Source: Stenotrophomonas sp. PS02289 (GTDB taxonomy: Bacteria > Pseudomonadota > Gammaproteobacteria > Xanthomonadales > Xanthomonadaceae). From it: a stretch of DNA of 57,840 nucleotides. The stretch spans positions 1-57,840 of the forward strand of contig NZ_JASCOZ010000008.1 in assembly GCF_029960115.1 (NCBI RefSeq), written 5' to 3'. The notes under the pieces are model-generated. The model saw nothing but the letters and a program-made list of their open reading frames with translations, made no database searches and was not told the origin of the DNA. Of this stretch, positions 49,799 through 57,022 are shown piece by piece (the stretch's first letter is position 1; each line of letters opens with the position of its first letter). The position numbers and the translations under genes were made by a program.

Positions 49799-50173
49799 AT
49801 GAGTCCACTTTTTGGCACGGTTTGGATACCGTCGGGACCTGAGTGGATCATCCAGAGGTTCTTCGATGACATCTACGACGATGGGTGCTTCATCGAGGTT
49901 GTGTCTTACCTTTCGAGGCGATGGGGATTCGTCAACGATCATCTGGCTTGCCACTTCCCCGACATGAACAGTTATTTCGAGGAGGATCATTTCGAAGGAG
50001 TGCAATTCATCCTGGCTTTGCCAACGCCAGAGCCATACGAAGTGATTGTCAGTGATGAGGAATTTGTGGTCTGGTTGAGAATGGCGTGCACCAGGTACTT
50101 GGCGCTCAACCCGTCCGACGCCGGTGAGATATCCAAATCCCTTGCTCAGCTTGACGAGTGGTCATCTCGCTGA
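49799..50173 (+). CDS. immunity-array protein of unknown family
   Basis: 124 aa, very acidic. The opening WIIQRFFDDIYDDGCFIEVVSYLSRRW, then NSYFEEDHFEGVQFI and VSDEEFVVWLRMACTRYL have the look of small CDI-associated immunity proteins, but I cannot attach a name. It starts 20 bases after the DUF1436-like gene and may share a transcript. Confidence 0.6.
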   Translation: MSPLFGTVWIPSGPEWIIQRFFDDIYDDGCFIEVVSYLSRRWGFVNDHLACHFPDMNSYFEEDHFEGVQFILALPTPEPYEVIVSDEEFVVWLRMACTRYLALNPSDAGEISKSLAQLDEWSSR

Positions 50174-50243
50174 TGATGTGAAAGTCGGTGATGGATATCA
50201 AATCTGGAATCGCGGCGGAGCGGGAGTGAGGCTAAAAGTTCGA

Positions 50244-50423
50244 ATGAAGAAGAAGGTCGTAGTCGTTTGGTGCGCGGTGCTCGCCATGGTTGTTGTGGTG
50301 ATTGCGCCATTTGCACTGGTGTGGGCCGCCGATCAGTACCGGTTCACGCGATTGCAGAAGCTCATTGAAGTGGAGCCTCCCGCCAGTCGCCTCCCAGCGC
50401 CGATTGACGAGAATGGAAGATGA
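50244..50423 (+). CDS. single-helix membrane protein
   Basis: 59 aa. KKKVVVVWCAVLAMVVVVIA is a clear membrane helix with a positive N-terminus. The remainder is short and polar. ATG 50244 is chosen, and GTG 50226 is possible. Its stop overlaps the start of a repeat-derived frame (ATGA at 50420). Confidence 0.5.
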   Translation: MKKKVVVVWCAVLAMVVVVIAPFALVWAADQYRFTRLQKLIEVEPPASRLPAPIDENGR

Positions 50424-50527
50424 GTCAACTGGAGAGGGAGACACCACTGGAAGTGCGACGACAAGCCTTCGTTGCTGAGCTCAACGAAGTGCTCGAGGCG
50501 CACTCGGTTGTCCATAAGGAGGATTGA
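50420..50527 (+). pseudogene. remnant of the 50530-type gene (3' end)
   Basis: 35 codons that end VRRQAFVAELNEVLEAHSVV plus four residues. The same stretch, with the words LEVRRQAFVAELN and VLEAHSVV, forms the C-terminus of the protein encoded at 50530. So this is a copied tail without the rest of the gene, although its ATG overlaps the preceding stop. Confidence 0.6.
50423..50514 (+). repeat. direct repeat B, copy 1
   Basis: 92 bases with few mismatches to 51061-51152, including GACAAGCCTTCGTTGCTGAG and GTGCTCGAGGCGCACTC. It flanks the gene at 50530 on its left, so the gene lies between two direct repeats. Confidence 0.8.
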
Positions 50528-50529
50528 CG

Positions 50530-51174
50530 GTGAGTAGGTGGATGGCCGCTAGTAGGCTTGGTGCGTTCGGCGAGCCGACGCGAGATGCTGTCTATTCTTG
50601 GCTGTTGGATACGCTCCGGATCGTCGCACTTGAGGACGCCCAAGTGTGCATTTTCCTTATGAGCCTAAAGGACAAGTGCCTTGAGTGGCAGCTCGGTGCC
50701 GAGATGGTTGCCGCCTGCGTGGGCGCAGGCTTGGTCAAGCTGTTTCCAAGTGCGGATGAGGGTGGATGCCCGAATGACGAAACGGTCCTGCGGCGCCTGT
50801 TCGTCTCCGATCCTGAGCAGATTCTTTCCGCGGACGCCAGGGAAGCCAACATCTGGGGGTGTACCTACGTAATTGGAACCAAGGAATGCCAGCGCCTTCT
50901 AGCCCGGCATGGCTTCCTCGAGTGCAAGACGGCCCTGATCCTCGCTCGGGTGATTGATGAGCGCCTGGCGTCAGGGGAGGTGCGCTCATCCGATGGTGCT
51001 CCAATCATCGATATTTCGCCGGAACGTGCGGCCAGACTACGAGCGCTGGCCGAGCAGTCCAGCCAGGTGGAAAGGGAGGCGCCACTGGAAGTGCGGCGAC
51101 AAGCCTTCGTTGCTGAGCTCAACGCAGTGCTCGAGGCGCACTCAGTTGTCCAGAATTGTGTGGTCCAATCATGA
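50530..51174 (+). CDS. immunity-array protein of unknown family
   Basis: 214 aa, soluble. Several Cys (GAEMVAACVG, GGCPND, IWGCTY, LECKT). A middle segment WGCTYVIGTKECQRLLARHGF and a C-terminal helix rich in Glu/Arg. GTG 50530 has AAGGAGG seven bases upstream; TTG 50524 is less likely. The last 38 residues are duplicated upstream (50420). The stop overlaps the next ATG (ATGA at 51171). Confidence 0.6.
   Translation: MSRWMAASRLGAFGEPTRDAVYSWLLDTLRIVALEDAQVCIFLMSLKDKCLEWQLGAEMVAACVGAGLVKLFPSADEGGCPNDETVLRRLFVSDPEQILSADAREANIWGCTYVIGTKECQRLLARHGFLECKTALILARVIDERLASGEVRSSDGAPIIDISPERAARLRALAEQSSQVEREAPLEVRRQAFVAELNAVLEAHSVVQNCVVQS
51061..51152 (+). repeat. direct repeat B, copy 2
   Basis: Partner of 50423-50514. 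It is inside the 3' end of the gene at 50530. Confidence 0.8.
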
Positions 51175-51536
51175 CCATTCACGGGTTGGACACCAGGGCG
51201 ATCTCTGACTCTGTGCTGAGACACTCCCGCGGCTATTCAATGGGCAGTCTCTGGCAGTCACTCAATGTCGATGTCTCGACGCTGGATGTGAGCTTTGAGG
51301 TGTGCACAGAGCTCTTCATCCTATTCCTTCGCGAGCAGATGAGTGCGGGTGCGATGCGACTTGCATTGAACGGCGCTTTCTTGACCGGCAGCATTGACGA
51401 GCAACTAGCGCTGCTCCAACGCGTCTGGCCATCAGCCGACTCTGGTGGCGAGGACGAAATGTACTTCTGGTTTCTGGCGGACGCGCCCGCCGGCGTCGTC
51501 TGGATCGATCCTGATGGCGTCGAAACCTGGACATAG
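51171..51536 (+). CDS. DUF596-family protein, putative immunity, second copy
   Basis: 121 aa. The pattern FILFLREQMSAGAMRLALNGAFLTGSIDEQLALLQRVWP followed by GVVWIDPDGVETWT is that of DUF596 and parallels the gene at 42802 (which ends GLVWIAAGGSEFWT). Coupled to the gene before it by a four-base overlap. It likely protects against a toxin not present in the window. Confidence 0.65.
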   Translation: MTIHGLDTRAISDSVLRHSRGYSMGSLWQSLNVDVSTLDVSFEVCTELFILFLREQMSAGAMRLALNGAFLTGSIDEQLALLQRVWPSADSGGEDEMYFWFLADAPAGVVWIDPDGVETWT

Positions 51537-51608
51537 AGCATCAGTAGGTTTAAGTGGATATGGTGCGGCTGACGGATTCAACGTTGCGCCTTCCTCGGAG
51601 AACTCCAC

Positions 51609-52037
51609 TTGACCATCCCGCGTATCACTTGCTATTTCATGGGCGCAGACATCGATCTAGCGCCGTCCCCGGAAAGGTACAAGCACTACTTCCTTGAATA
51701 CTCACCCGAGAAGTGGCGTGATTGCCCTGGTGATGCATCGTTCGCCTATGAGACGTCGGATCACCTTTTGTCGGAGCTGTACATCCTTAGCGACGCTAAC
51801 GGAGGCCTGTCACTGCGGTTCAGTTACAGATCAGATCGTCAGAGCTTCTACTCTGTCGGATCTCGAGAGCACATGAGCTTGATCATCGACGCGGGAGACG
51901 ATCAGTATGCCCCCGAGGGGTCATTCGTCGATCCTTCCGTAGCATGGTTGGCTGTTGAGGACTTCTTCAGGGCACCTCTGGAGCCGTCCAAGCGGCTGGC
52001 GTGGCTCGATGCATCCGAAATTGACTGGCCCGATTAA
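51609..52037 (+). CDS. Imm1-like immunity protein, copy 1
   Basis: 142 aa. ITCYFMGADIDLAP, SFYSVGSREHMSLIIDAGDDQ and VAWLAVEDFFRAPLEPSKRLAWLD are shared almost word for word with the protein at 54403. The pattern is near that of Imm1. Start is TTG 51609 with CGGAGA seven bases upstream; the alignment with copy 2 supports it. Confidence 0.65.
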   Translation: MTIPRITCYFMGADIDLAPSPERYKHYFLEYSPEKWRDCPGDASFAYETSDHLLSELYILSDANGGLSLRFSYRSDRQSFYSVGSREHMSLIIDAGDDQYAPEGSFVDPSVAWLAVEDFFRAPLEPSKRLAWLDASEIDWPD

Positions 52038-52182
52038 CGTTTGGAAGCCCCGCCCAGCGACTAGATCACGCGAGTAGTCCTGGCGCTGATCTTATGTCCG
52101 GAGCACGAACTGACGGTCCCGCCAGTCGCTACCTTCGTCTGCGACTAGAGGATTTCCGGGTTTGAAGGAGCAGTGAATACAG

Positions 52183-52575
52183 ATGAGGATTTCCTGGGTT
52201 GATGGGTGGGGAGAGGGTGCGGCAGGGGGCTTGGTATCCGATCCAGACTGGAGCTTTGTTCTGGATAAGCTTCAGAGGGCTTGCCTCCACTCAGGAACTG
52301 TAACGCTTGATATCGTGGGAACTGAAGCGGTTCGGTCGGCACAACTTCAGGTCGTTGCGGAGTATGGCGCGTTCTGGTTGACGCTCGGACAAGACGACGG
52401 AGAAGATTGGGTGGTGCGCGAGTACGTGGGTGGCGATGGTGACCCATCCTGCATGCGTACTGTGCAGGGCTACTCTGTAAGCGCGGCCAGTGTATGCAAG
52501 TCTTTGGTGGATGTGATTAATATCTTCAAGAGCTTCTTTAGTGCTGGCGATGTATCAACGCATTTGATGAAATAG
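52183..52575 (+). CDS. DUF6911-like protein, intact copy
   Basis: 130 aa. WSFVLDKLQRACLHSGTVTLDI, then a strand-rich middle and the C-terminal VDVINIFKSFFSAGDVST. Family naming (DUF6911) is from memory and uncertain. The gene follows an Imm1-like gene, as does the broken relative at 54840, so this gene pair has been copied as a unit. Confidence 0.55.
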   Translation: MRISWVDGWGEGAAGGLVSDPDWSFVLDKLQRACLHSGTVTLDIVGTEAVRSAQLQVVAEYGAFWLTLGQDDGEDWVVREYVGGDGDPSCMRTVQGYSVSAASVCKSLVDVINIFKSFFSAGDVSTHLMK

Positions 52576-52602
52576 TGCCAAGTCGGCACAGGATCCTTGG
52601 TA

Positions 52603-53052
52603 ATGAACATTCCCACGATCAGCTTGTGCTTCTACATCGCGCAAGATGTGGAAGAGCATGACGCCGCGACCCTGCAACTCGCATTGATGGGCATTGCAGA
52701 TGCCATGGATTGGAGCCTTGGTCCTCCAAAGCTGCTGGTGAGTTCGGATGCCGAGGGCGGCTCTCTTCTGGGCGGGCAGCTGGACCTCTACTTAGCCCGT
52801 CCGCCCACCATCCTGCCGCTTGAAATGGATCGGCGGAACCTGGCCGAGGTAGAGCTGCTGATCGACGCGTTGCGTGATCTGTCGCAGCGACGGGGGCTTC
52901 TCCTGGAGTTCGAGCTGGATGGCGAGTACGTGGGAAGCATTGAGGATGGCGAGTTGGACCTCAGCCTGCGAGCGGGCTTGCTGGAACCGTGGAGGGAGCA
53001 TCTGGCCAGCACGGGCGACCCTCAAGTTCTCGGTAGTTCTGCCGATAAGTAG
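52603..53052 (+). CDS. immunity-array protein of unknown family
   Basis: 149 aa, acidic and Leu-rich: ISLCFYIAQDVEEHD, GGQLDLYLARPPTILPLEMD, and a C-terminal YVGSIEDGELDLSLRAGLLEPWREHL. No family name. Start ATG 52603 has AGGA upstream; TTG 52597 in the same frame is unlikely. Confidence 0.6.
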   Translation: MNIPTISLCFYIAQDVEEHDAATLQLALMGIADAMDWSLGPPKLLVSSDAEGGSLLGGQLDLYLARPPTILPLEMDRRNLAEVELLIDALRDLSQRRGLLLEFELDGEYVGSIEDGELDLSLRAGLLEPWREHLASTGDPQVLGSSADK

Positions 53053-53089
53053 CGCCAAGGGACGTTCGTCTAGCACAAGGAGGAACCAA

Positions 53090-53191
53090 ATGGCCAAATG
53101 GAACTGGCTGGCAAGGATTGCCGCTCCGCCACTATGCAAGGCAACTTCCGGCGCGTTGGTGTTGGTCATCCCGTCAATTTTTTTGGGATGA
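53090..53191 (+). CDS. 33-codon ORF with a strong ribosome binding site
   Basis: 33 aa (MAKWNWLARIAAPPL..., ending SIFLG). A near-perfect AAGGAGG lies seven bases before the ATG, much better than most in this array. The second half is hydrophobic (GALVLVIPSIFLG). It ends 12 bases before the next gene, so it could be a leader peptide or the start of a shortened membrane protein. A run of seven T near its end could cause frameshifts. Confidence 0.4.
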   Translation: MAKWNWLARIAAPPLCKATSGALVLVIPSIFLG

Positions 53192-53203
53192 AAGGCCGAA
53201 AGC

Positions 53204-53776
53204 ATGAGTGAACAAACCCTCTTGGACTTCGCCCAGCGCTTCGTGCGTGGTCGAATGGGCGCCGATGTCTTCTCCATCGCCTACATTGAGCTGTACAAGC
53301 AGGAGATGGAGTCGGGCAGGGCAATGGCCTACCCTGATGGTGCAAGTGAGTGCATCTCCTCCATGTTCTGTATTGCAGACGCCTACGTGCCCGGGGGCGG
53401 TGGTCGCCTGCCTGGCGAACTGGACGACAAGGGTCTCGAGCGTGAAATCGCGACGCTGCTTCGCCTGCTCGAGCTGGGGCGACTTCCCTCGCCAGGTGAT
53501 GGCACCGGGCTGGAGCTTCCTGTTGCGGATGAGGGCACCCTGGAACTCGACCTCAATGAGCTCGTGACCACACAACTTGGCTATCAAGCCATGGTCATCT
53601 TCCTTGAGCGGTACTACGACAGGGCGGATGCGGACGTCGAACTGGGCGAGGTCATGGGGGCCATCTCCAACTACATGTGGACAGACGGCATGCCCAACGA
53701 TCCAGCGATGTGGGGCGACTGGCTGGTGGCAGTGGAGCTTGCCAAGTTGCAGCCGGAGTTGCCATCTCGGGGTTGA
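53204..53776 (+). CDS. colicin-D-immunity-like protein, two-domain form
   Basis: 190 aa. Residues 1-90 (FAQRFVRGRMGADVFSIAYIEL, then CISSMFCIADAY and GELDDKGLEREI) match the colicin-like immunity family and align with the short protein at 43704. Residues 110-185 (AMVIFLERYYDRADADVELGEVMG, DPAMWGDWLVAVEL) form a second domain with the FLExYYxR...DPAxWxDWL pattern found alone in other immunity genes. The fusion is notable; protection against two toxin types is one explanation. Confidence 0.65.
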   Translation: MSEQTLLDFAQRFVRGRMGADVFSIAYIELYKQEMESGRAMAYPDGASECISSMFCIADAYVPGGGGRLPGELDDKGLEREIATLLRLLELGRLPSPGDGTGLELPVADEGTLELDLNELVTTQLGYQAMVIFLERYYDRADADVELGEVMGAISNYMWTDGMPNDPAMWGDWLVAVELAKLQPELPSRG

Positions 53777-53834
53777 TACAAGGCGGGAGATTTCTGCACT
53801 GGCAGGCTGTCCTGCACTCAAGGTTTGAGAAGAA

Positions 53835-54410
53835 ATCACCTCTATCTACGATTCATACCAGACCGATACTGGTCGGCGATTTCAGGCGCTTGACCATGCT
53901 CATGCATTGCCCGTTGTGCTGGCCGCATGCGAAAGAGCGTACTCCGTTTCTGCTGACATCCAGAACAGCGCGATTCTGCCGCCCAGCGAGCTGCGGGAAG
54001 TTCTAGACTCCTTGTGGAACGGCAGCGCAGTTCCCGAGGTTTCGTTCCCGGAGGAGTTTGATCCACGGTCGCTTAAGGACCACTTGGATATGCTCGTCTA
54101 CTGCGCACTCGATCTCGCGAGGAACTATTTTGAGGTCGGAACTCAATCGCCGCAGTCGATTGTCTCGTTGGTTCTTGACATCGCGGACGCGATTGATGGC
54201 GATCAATGTGGTGAGCACATAACTGGGCCAAACGCGGTTGATGTATTTCTCATGGATCCCTTCAGCTGTTCATCAATAGAGCTTGGCCGTCAGATGCAGG
54301 ATCTGGCGGATGCAGGAGCTTCAGTCGATGCGATTGCGTTGTCCAAGCATCTGCGCCTGCGCTCAAGTGGGCAGCGTTTGATGCAAGACTGGTCTGAACT
54401 TAATGATTGA
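53835..54410 (+). CDS. DUF416-like protein, copy 3, without a standard start codon
   Basis: About 191 aa if read from codon 53835. VVLAACERAYSVS, REVLDSLWNG and LVLDIADAIDGDQCG match copies 1 and 2. The frame opens after TGA 53826-53828, and the position of the ATG in copy 1 (before TSIY) is ATC here (53835-53837). The first usual start is TTG 53907, which would cut off 24 residues. Either ATC is used, TTG is used, or the gene is damaged. Confidence 0.55.
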   Translation: MTSIYDSYQTDTGRRFQALDHAHALPVVLAACERAYSVSADIQNSAILPPSELREVLDSLWNGSAVPEVSFPEEFDPRSLKDHLDMLVYCALDLARNYFEVGTQSPQSIVSLVLDIADAIDGDQCGEHITGPNAVDVFLMDPFSCSSIELGRQMQDLADAGASVDAIALSKHLRLRSSGQRLMQDWSELND

Positions 54411-54843
54411 GATGACGAAGATCAAGTGCTACTTCATTGCCAACGAGCTCGACTCGGACGCACAGTTGGACACCTACAGGCCGTACTTCGAAGAGTACTC
54501 GGCCGAAGTCTGGGGCGTAGTCCCGGGAGAGGCGGCCTTCCTGTACGAAACCCATCTTGGATTGGAGTCTGCATTGTTCATTTTGGACAATGGGACGGGT
54601 TCCTTCTCGGTCAGGTTGGATGTCTCTGTACTCAGGAAGAGCTTCTACTCTGTTGGGTCAATGGACACGATGGGCGATTTCATTGATGCGGGCGATGATC
54701 AGTTCGCACCCGTAGGGTCCTTCGTTGCTCCCGCAGTGGCGTGGATGGCCGTCGAGGACTTCTTCACCTCGCCTCTGGAGTGTTCGCCACGGCTTACCTG
54801 GATGGACACGGAAGACATGGAGTGGCCTGCTTCGCTTGGATGA
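54403..54843 (+). CDS. Imm1-like immunity protein, copy 2
   Basis: 146 aa. KCYFIANELDSDAQ, SFYSVGSMDTMGDFIDAGDDQF, VAWMAVEDFFTSPLECSPRLTWMD match copy 1 at 51609. ATG 54403 overlaps the DUF416-like gene; ATG 54412 fits the copy 1 N-terminus (MTKIKCYF vs MTIPRITCYF) better. The stop overlaps the next start (ATGA at 54840). Confidence 0.65.
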   Translation: MIEMTKIKCYFIANELDSDAQLDTYRPYFEEYSAEVWGVVPGEAAFLYETHLGLESALFILDNGTGSFSVRLDVSVLRKSFYSVGSMDTMGDFIDAGDDQFAPVGSFVAPAVAWMAVEDFFTSPLECSPRLTWMDTEDMEWPASLG

Positions 54844-55358
54844 ACCGCTGGGAAGCGCGGATGTACCTGGAAGATGATTGGTGTGGCGACGAGCTGTGTT
54901 GGTGTGTTGGCATCAAGAACACTGTGCATAGCGTGATGGTATTGGTTGATGGGCCGGGCGAGTGCGCGGTCCATACTGAGAAGCCGGTTTGGGAGCGAAT
55001 CAGTGCGGGGATCGACCGGGTGTTCGCTCGCGGAGGAAAAGTTAGGCTGGAGATTCGAGAGCCTGCGGAGTCGTACATCAGATTTCTTGAAATGGAAGCG
55101 CTTCCCGGGCAGTACCACCTCCTCGTTCTCAACAACACGTCTGTACATCGTGAGGGCTTGTATGAATGGTGGGAGCCTGGAGATGCGCCATACGGGGGCG
55201 TCGTGTACTACGGCGATGACGCCTTCGACGCCAGAAAGGTGTGTAACGACCCGTGAGTCGCACAACTGGCATTCGCCGAGCTTTTCTGGACTGGAGACCT
55301 CGCGGTCAGCGTTCCCACTATGCGCTCGTGGTGGGATCCCAAGCCGCGGGAGGAGTAG
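54840..55358 (+). pseudogene. DUF6911-like gene interrupted by an in-frame TGA
   Basis: The reading frame from ATG 54840 (MNRWEARMYLEDDW...) codes for 138 residues, then TGA at 55254-55256, then continues open for 33 codons (VAQLAFAELFWTGDLAVS...WWDPKPREE) to TAG 55356-55358. The part after the TGA has the sense and composition of the family's C-terminus (compare the ending FKSFFSAGDVST at 52183). So this is a recent nonsense mutation in an otherwise sound gene. A shortened product of 138 aa could still be made. Confidence 0.6.
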
Positions 55359-55497
55359 CACATCAGTGTCTACCGAGTCTGCAGGGCTATCTCGTGGGTT
55401 GATGGGCGCAAGAGATGAGGACGATGAAGTTGGTAGCTTGCCGAATTGCGGTAGGCGACACTTCTACTATCCCGGAAGTCATTGAGGCGGATGCTTG

Positions 55498-55752
55498 ATG
55501 TACTCGCAGAGAATCATCGATCTGGGGAAGCGATTTCAGGGCCGTCTGGACCCGAACATCCTGAATGGGGCGTTGGATTACGTCAGTTTCAATGAGGAGG
55601 GCTTGGCGTTCGAGCTGCTATGTGACCACATCCATGAGTACGACGTGACACTGGATGCCGTTGAGTACAGTGAGATCGCAGAAATCAGCGCCCTCCTCGG
55701 GTTCTCATTGCAGGACTCCCCGTACAAGCACCTGCAAGAGTTGGTCTCATGA
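55498..55752 (+). CDS. MafI-family immunity protein
   Basis: 84 aa. IIDLGKRFQGRLDPNILNGALDYVSFNEEGLAFELLCDHIHEYDVTL is the MafI pattern (E-x(3)-AFExLCxxIxE). MafI proteins neutralise Maf toxins in Neisseria. Start ATG 55498 (TTG 55495 precedes it in frame). The stop overlaps the next ATG. Confidence 0.7.
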   Translation: MYSQRIIDLGKRFQGRLDPNILNGALDYVSFNEEGLAFELLCDHIHEYDVTLDAVEYSEIAEISALLGFSLQDSPYKHLQELVS

Positions 55753-55889
55753 GTAATTTCGACCGATCTGCTGCAAAGGCTTCGCTCAGCGCCCACTTCA
55801 ATGGGCTATCGAAGCGATACACCAGCGAAGAGGGGCAGTTCGTTCGTGCGCTGGCTGAAGCCCTCAGCCTGAATGATGGACAGGGTTGA
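55749..55889 (+). CDS. 46-codon ORF
   Basis: 46 aa (MSNFDRSAAKASLSAHFNGL...), helical and polar, with no recognised family. Its ATG overlaps the MafI stop (ATGA) and its own stop overlaps the possible TTG 55886 start of the next gene. This chained overlap favours real translation. Confidence 0.45.
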   Translation: MSNFDRSAAKASLSAHFNGLSKRYTSEEGQFVRALAEALSLNDGQG

Positions 55890-55894
55890 CGCCG

Positions 55895-56338
55895 ATGCTA
55901 CGCCTGGAATCCGTGGCTCCTCACTTGTTGGATGCCTTGGTCAGTGCTGATAGTGGCAGGAGGCGCGCCGCCGTCGCTGCCGTCTGTTCGCACGCGATCA
56001 CGATCAACGCGGTCGTCGATCCCGTAGTGGTTCGTGCATTGGGTGACTATGGCCTGGGTCTGAGCGTGGCCGATGGAGTGCTTGGCGAACTCAAGGCGTT
56101 GCAGGAGCAGGCCGATGACCAATACTTCGAGCGTGCTGATCGTGATGGTGCAGATCTAGGGCGGCAGACGCTTGCTGCTTTTGCGCGCGCCAGGGCGCTG
56201 TCTTCGGTGTTGTTTGCGGTTGGCGATGACTCCGTAGCGGCTGCATGCGAGTCGATCTACGAATCGATATCCAGTGTTGATGATCGGGCGGAAGCGATTG
56301 CTATCGCAGTTCGAGAGTTGAGAAGTGATCAGTCGTGA
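55895..56338 (+). CDS. immunity-array protein of unknown family (last gene of the array)
   Basis: 147 aa, all-helical and Ala-rich (LLDALVSADSGRRRAAVAAV, QTLAAFARARALSSVLFAVGDD). No family name. ATG 55895 or the TTG at 55886 may start it. The array ends here. Confidence 0.55.
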   Translation: MLRLESVAPHLLDALVSADSGRRRAAVAAVCSHAITINAVVDPVVVRALGDYGLGLSVADGVLGELKALQEQADDQYFERADRDGADLGRQTLAAFARARALSSVLFAVGDDSVAAACESIYESISSVDDRAEAIAIAVRELRSDQS

Positions 56339-57022
56339 CGCTGCATCGGCGTTGGCGGAGTCCTAACTGACGATGAGGGGCATGCGCCTGCCGTCGCAGA
56401 ATGAGCCACGAACGACACGCTGGAGATGCGCCACTGAGAACTGGCGGCACGGATGCCGCGCCAGAATTTCGCCACTCATTGGCCAATCTGGCACGGAATC
56501 TGCGCCAAAAGCCTGTTTTTCGCGCCGGAAACGTCAACGATGAGGGCGGCCCGTCGGAGCGGCGAGAAATGCGTGGAATCAGCCGCTTCACATCCGATTC
56601 GCGTTCCGGCAATGTGGACCCCGGAGTCTAGAAAGCTCTTTTGGTGCGAACATTGGATTTCCCAATGTCGGGATGGTGGTGAATGCAATACCCCCCACGT
56701 CGGGGGGGAATAAGCCACACCGTATCGCATCGCGGTTTTCTAGCTCCCGACGCCTTTCCCATAGGGCGAAAGGCCTTTCCCGGGAGTCCGTGATGTGCGT
56801 GTTCTGGGCCTTTACTCATCGCTTCGAGCTGCCCACTCGAGGCCTTCGCTTATGTCTTCCGCGCGCCTGCGGCCGATTAGCGCTGCCCCTTCGCGTGCGC
56901 ATCCAAGACTTATAACGCCGGGCGCTGCCCCGGCCATCTGATCGGCATCCCGTCGCGCCGTTGCTGCGCGCTGCGTTGCCACTTCGTTGAACTTACTCAT
57001 TACCCAGTATTGGGAGGATCCC
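56339..57022. other. gene-poor stretch at the end of the immunity array
   Basis: 684 bases with no convincing gene. It holds an inverted repeat CCCCCC-ACGTC-GGGGGG (56691-56707), a short palindrome at about 56651-56667 (CATTGG...CCAATG), and a weak minus-strand frame from 57000 to 56812. Composition rises back toward the genome level. This is likely the boundary of the island. Confidence 0.4.

Noticed and set aside
56401-56631. 76-codon plus-strand frame in the gap after the array
   Set aside because: Composition like random high-GC sequence, no ribosome binding site, no recognisable motif.
56812-57000. 62-codon minus-strand frame (MSKFNEVATQ...)
   Set aside because: It reads reasonably but has only a weak GGGT before the ATG and no recognised family. 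Kept as a remark for the gap, not as a gene.
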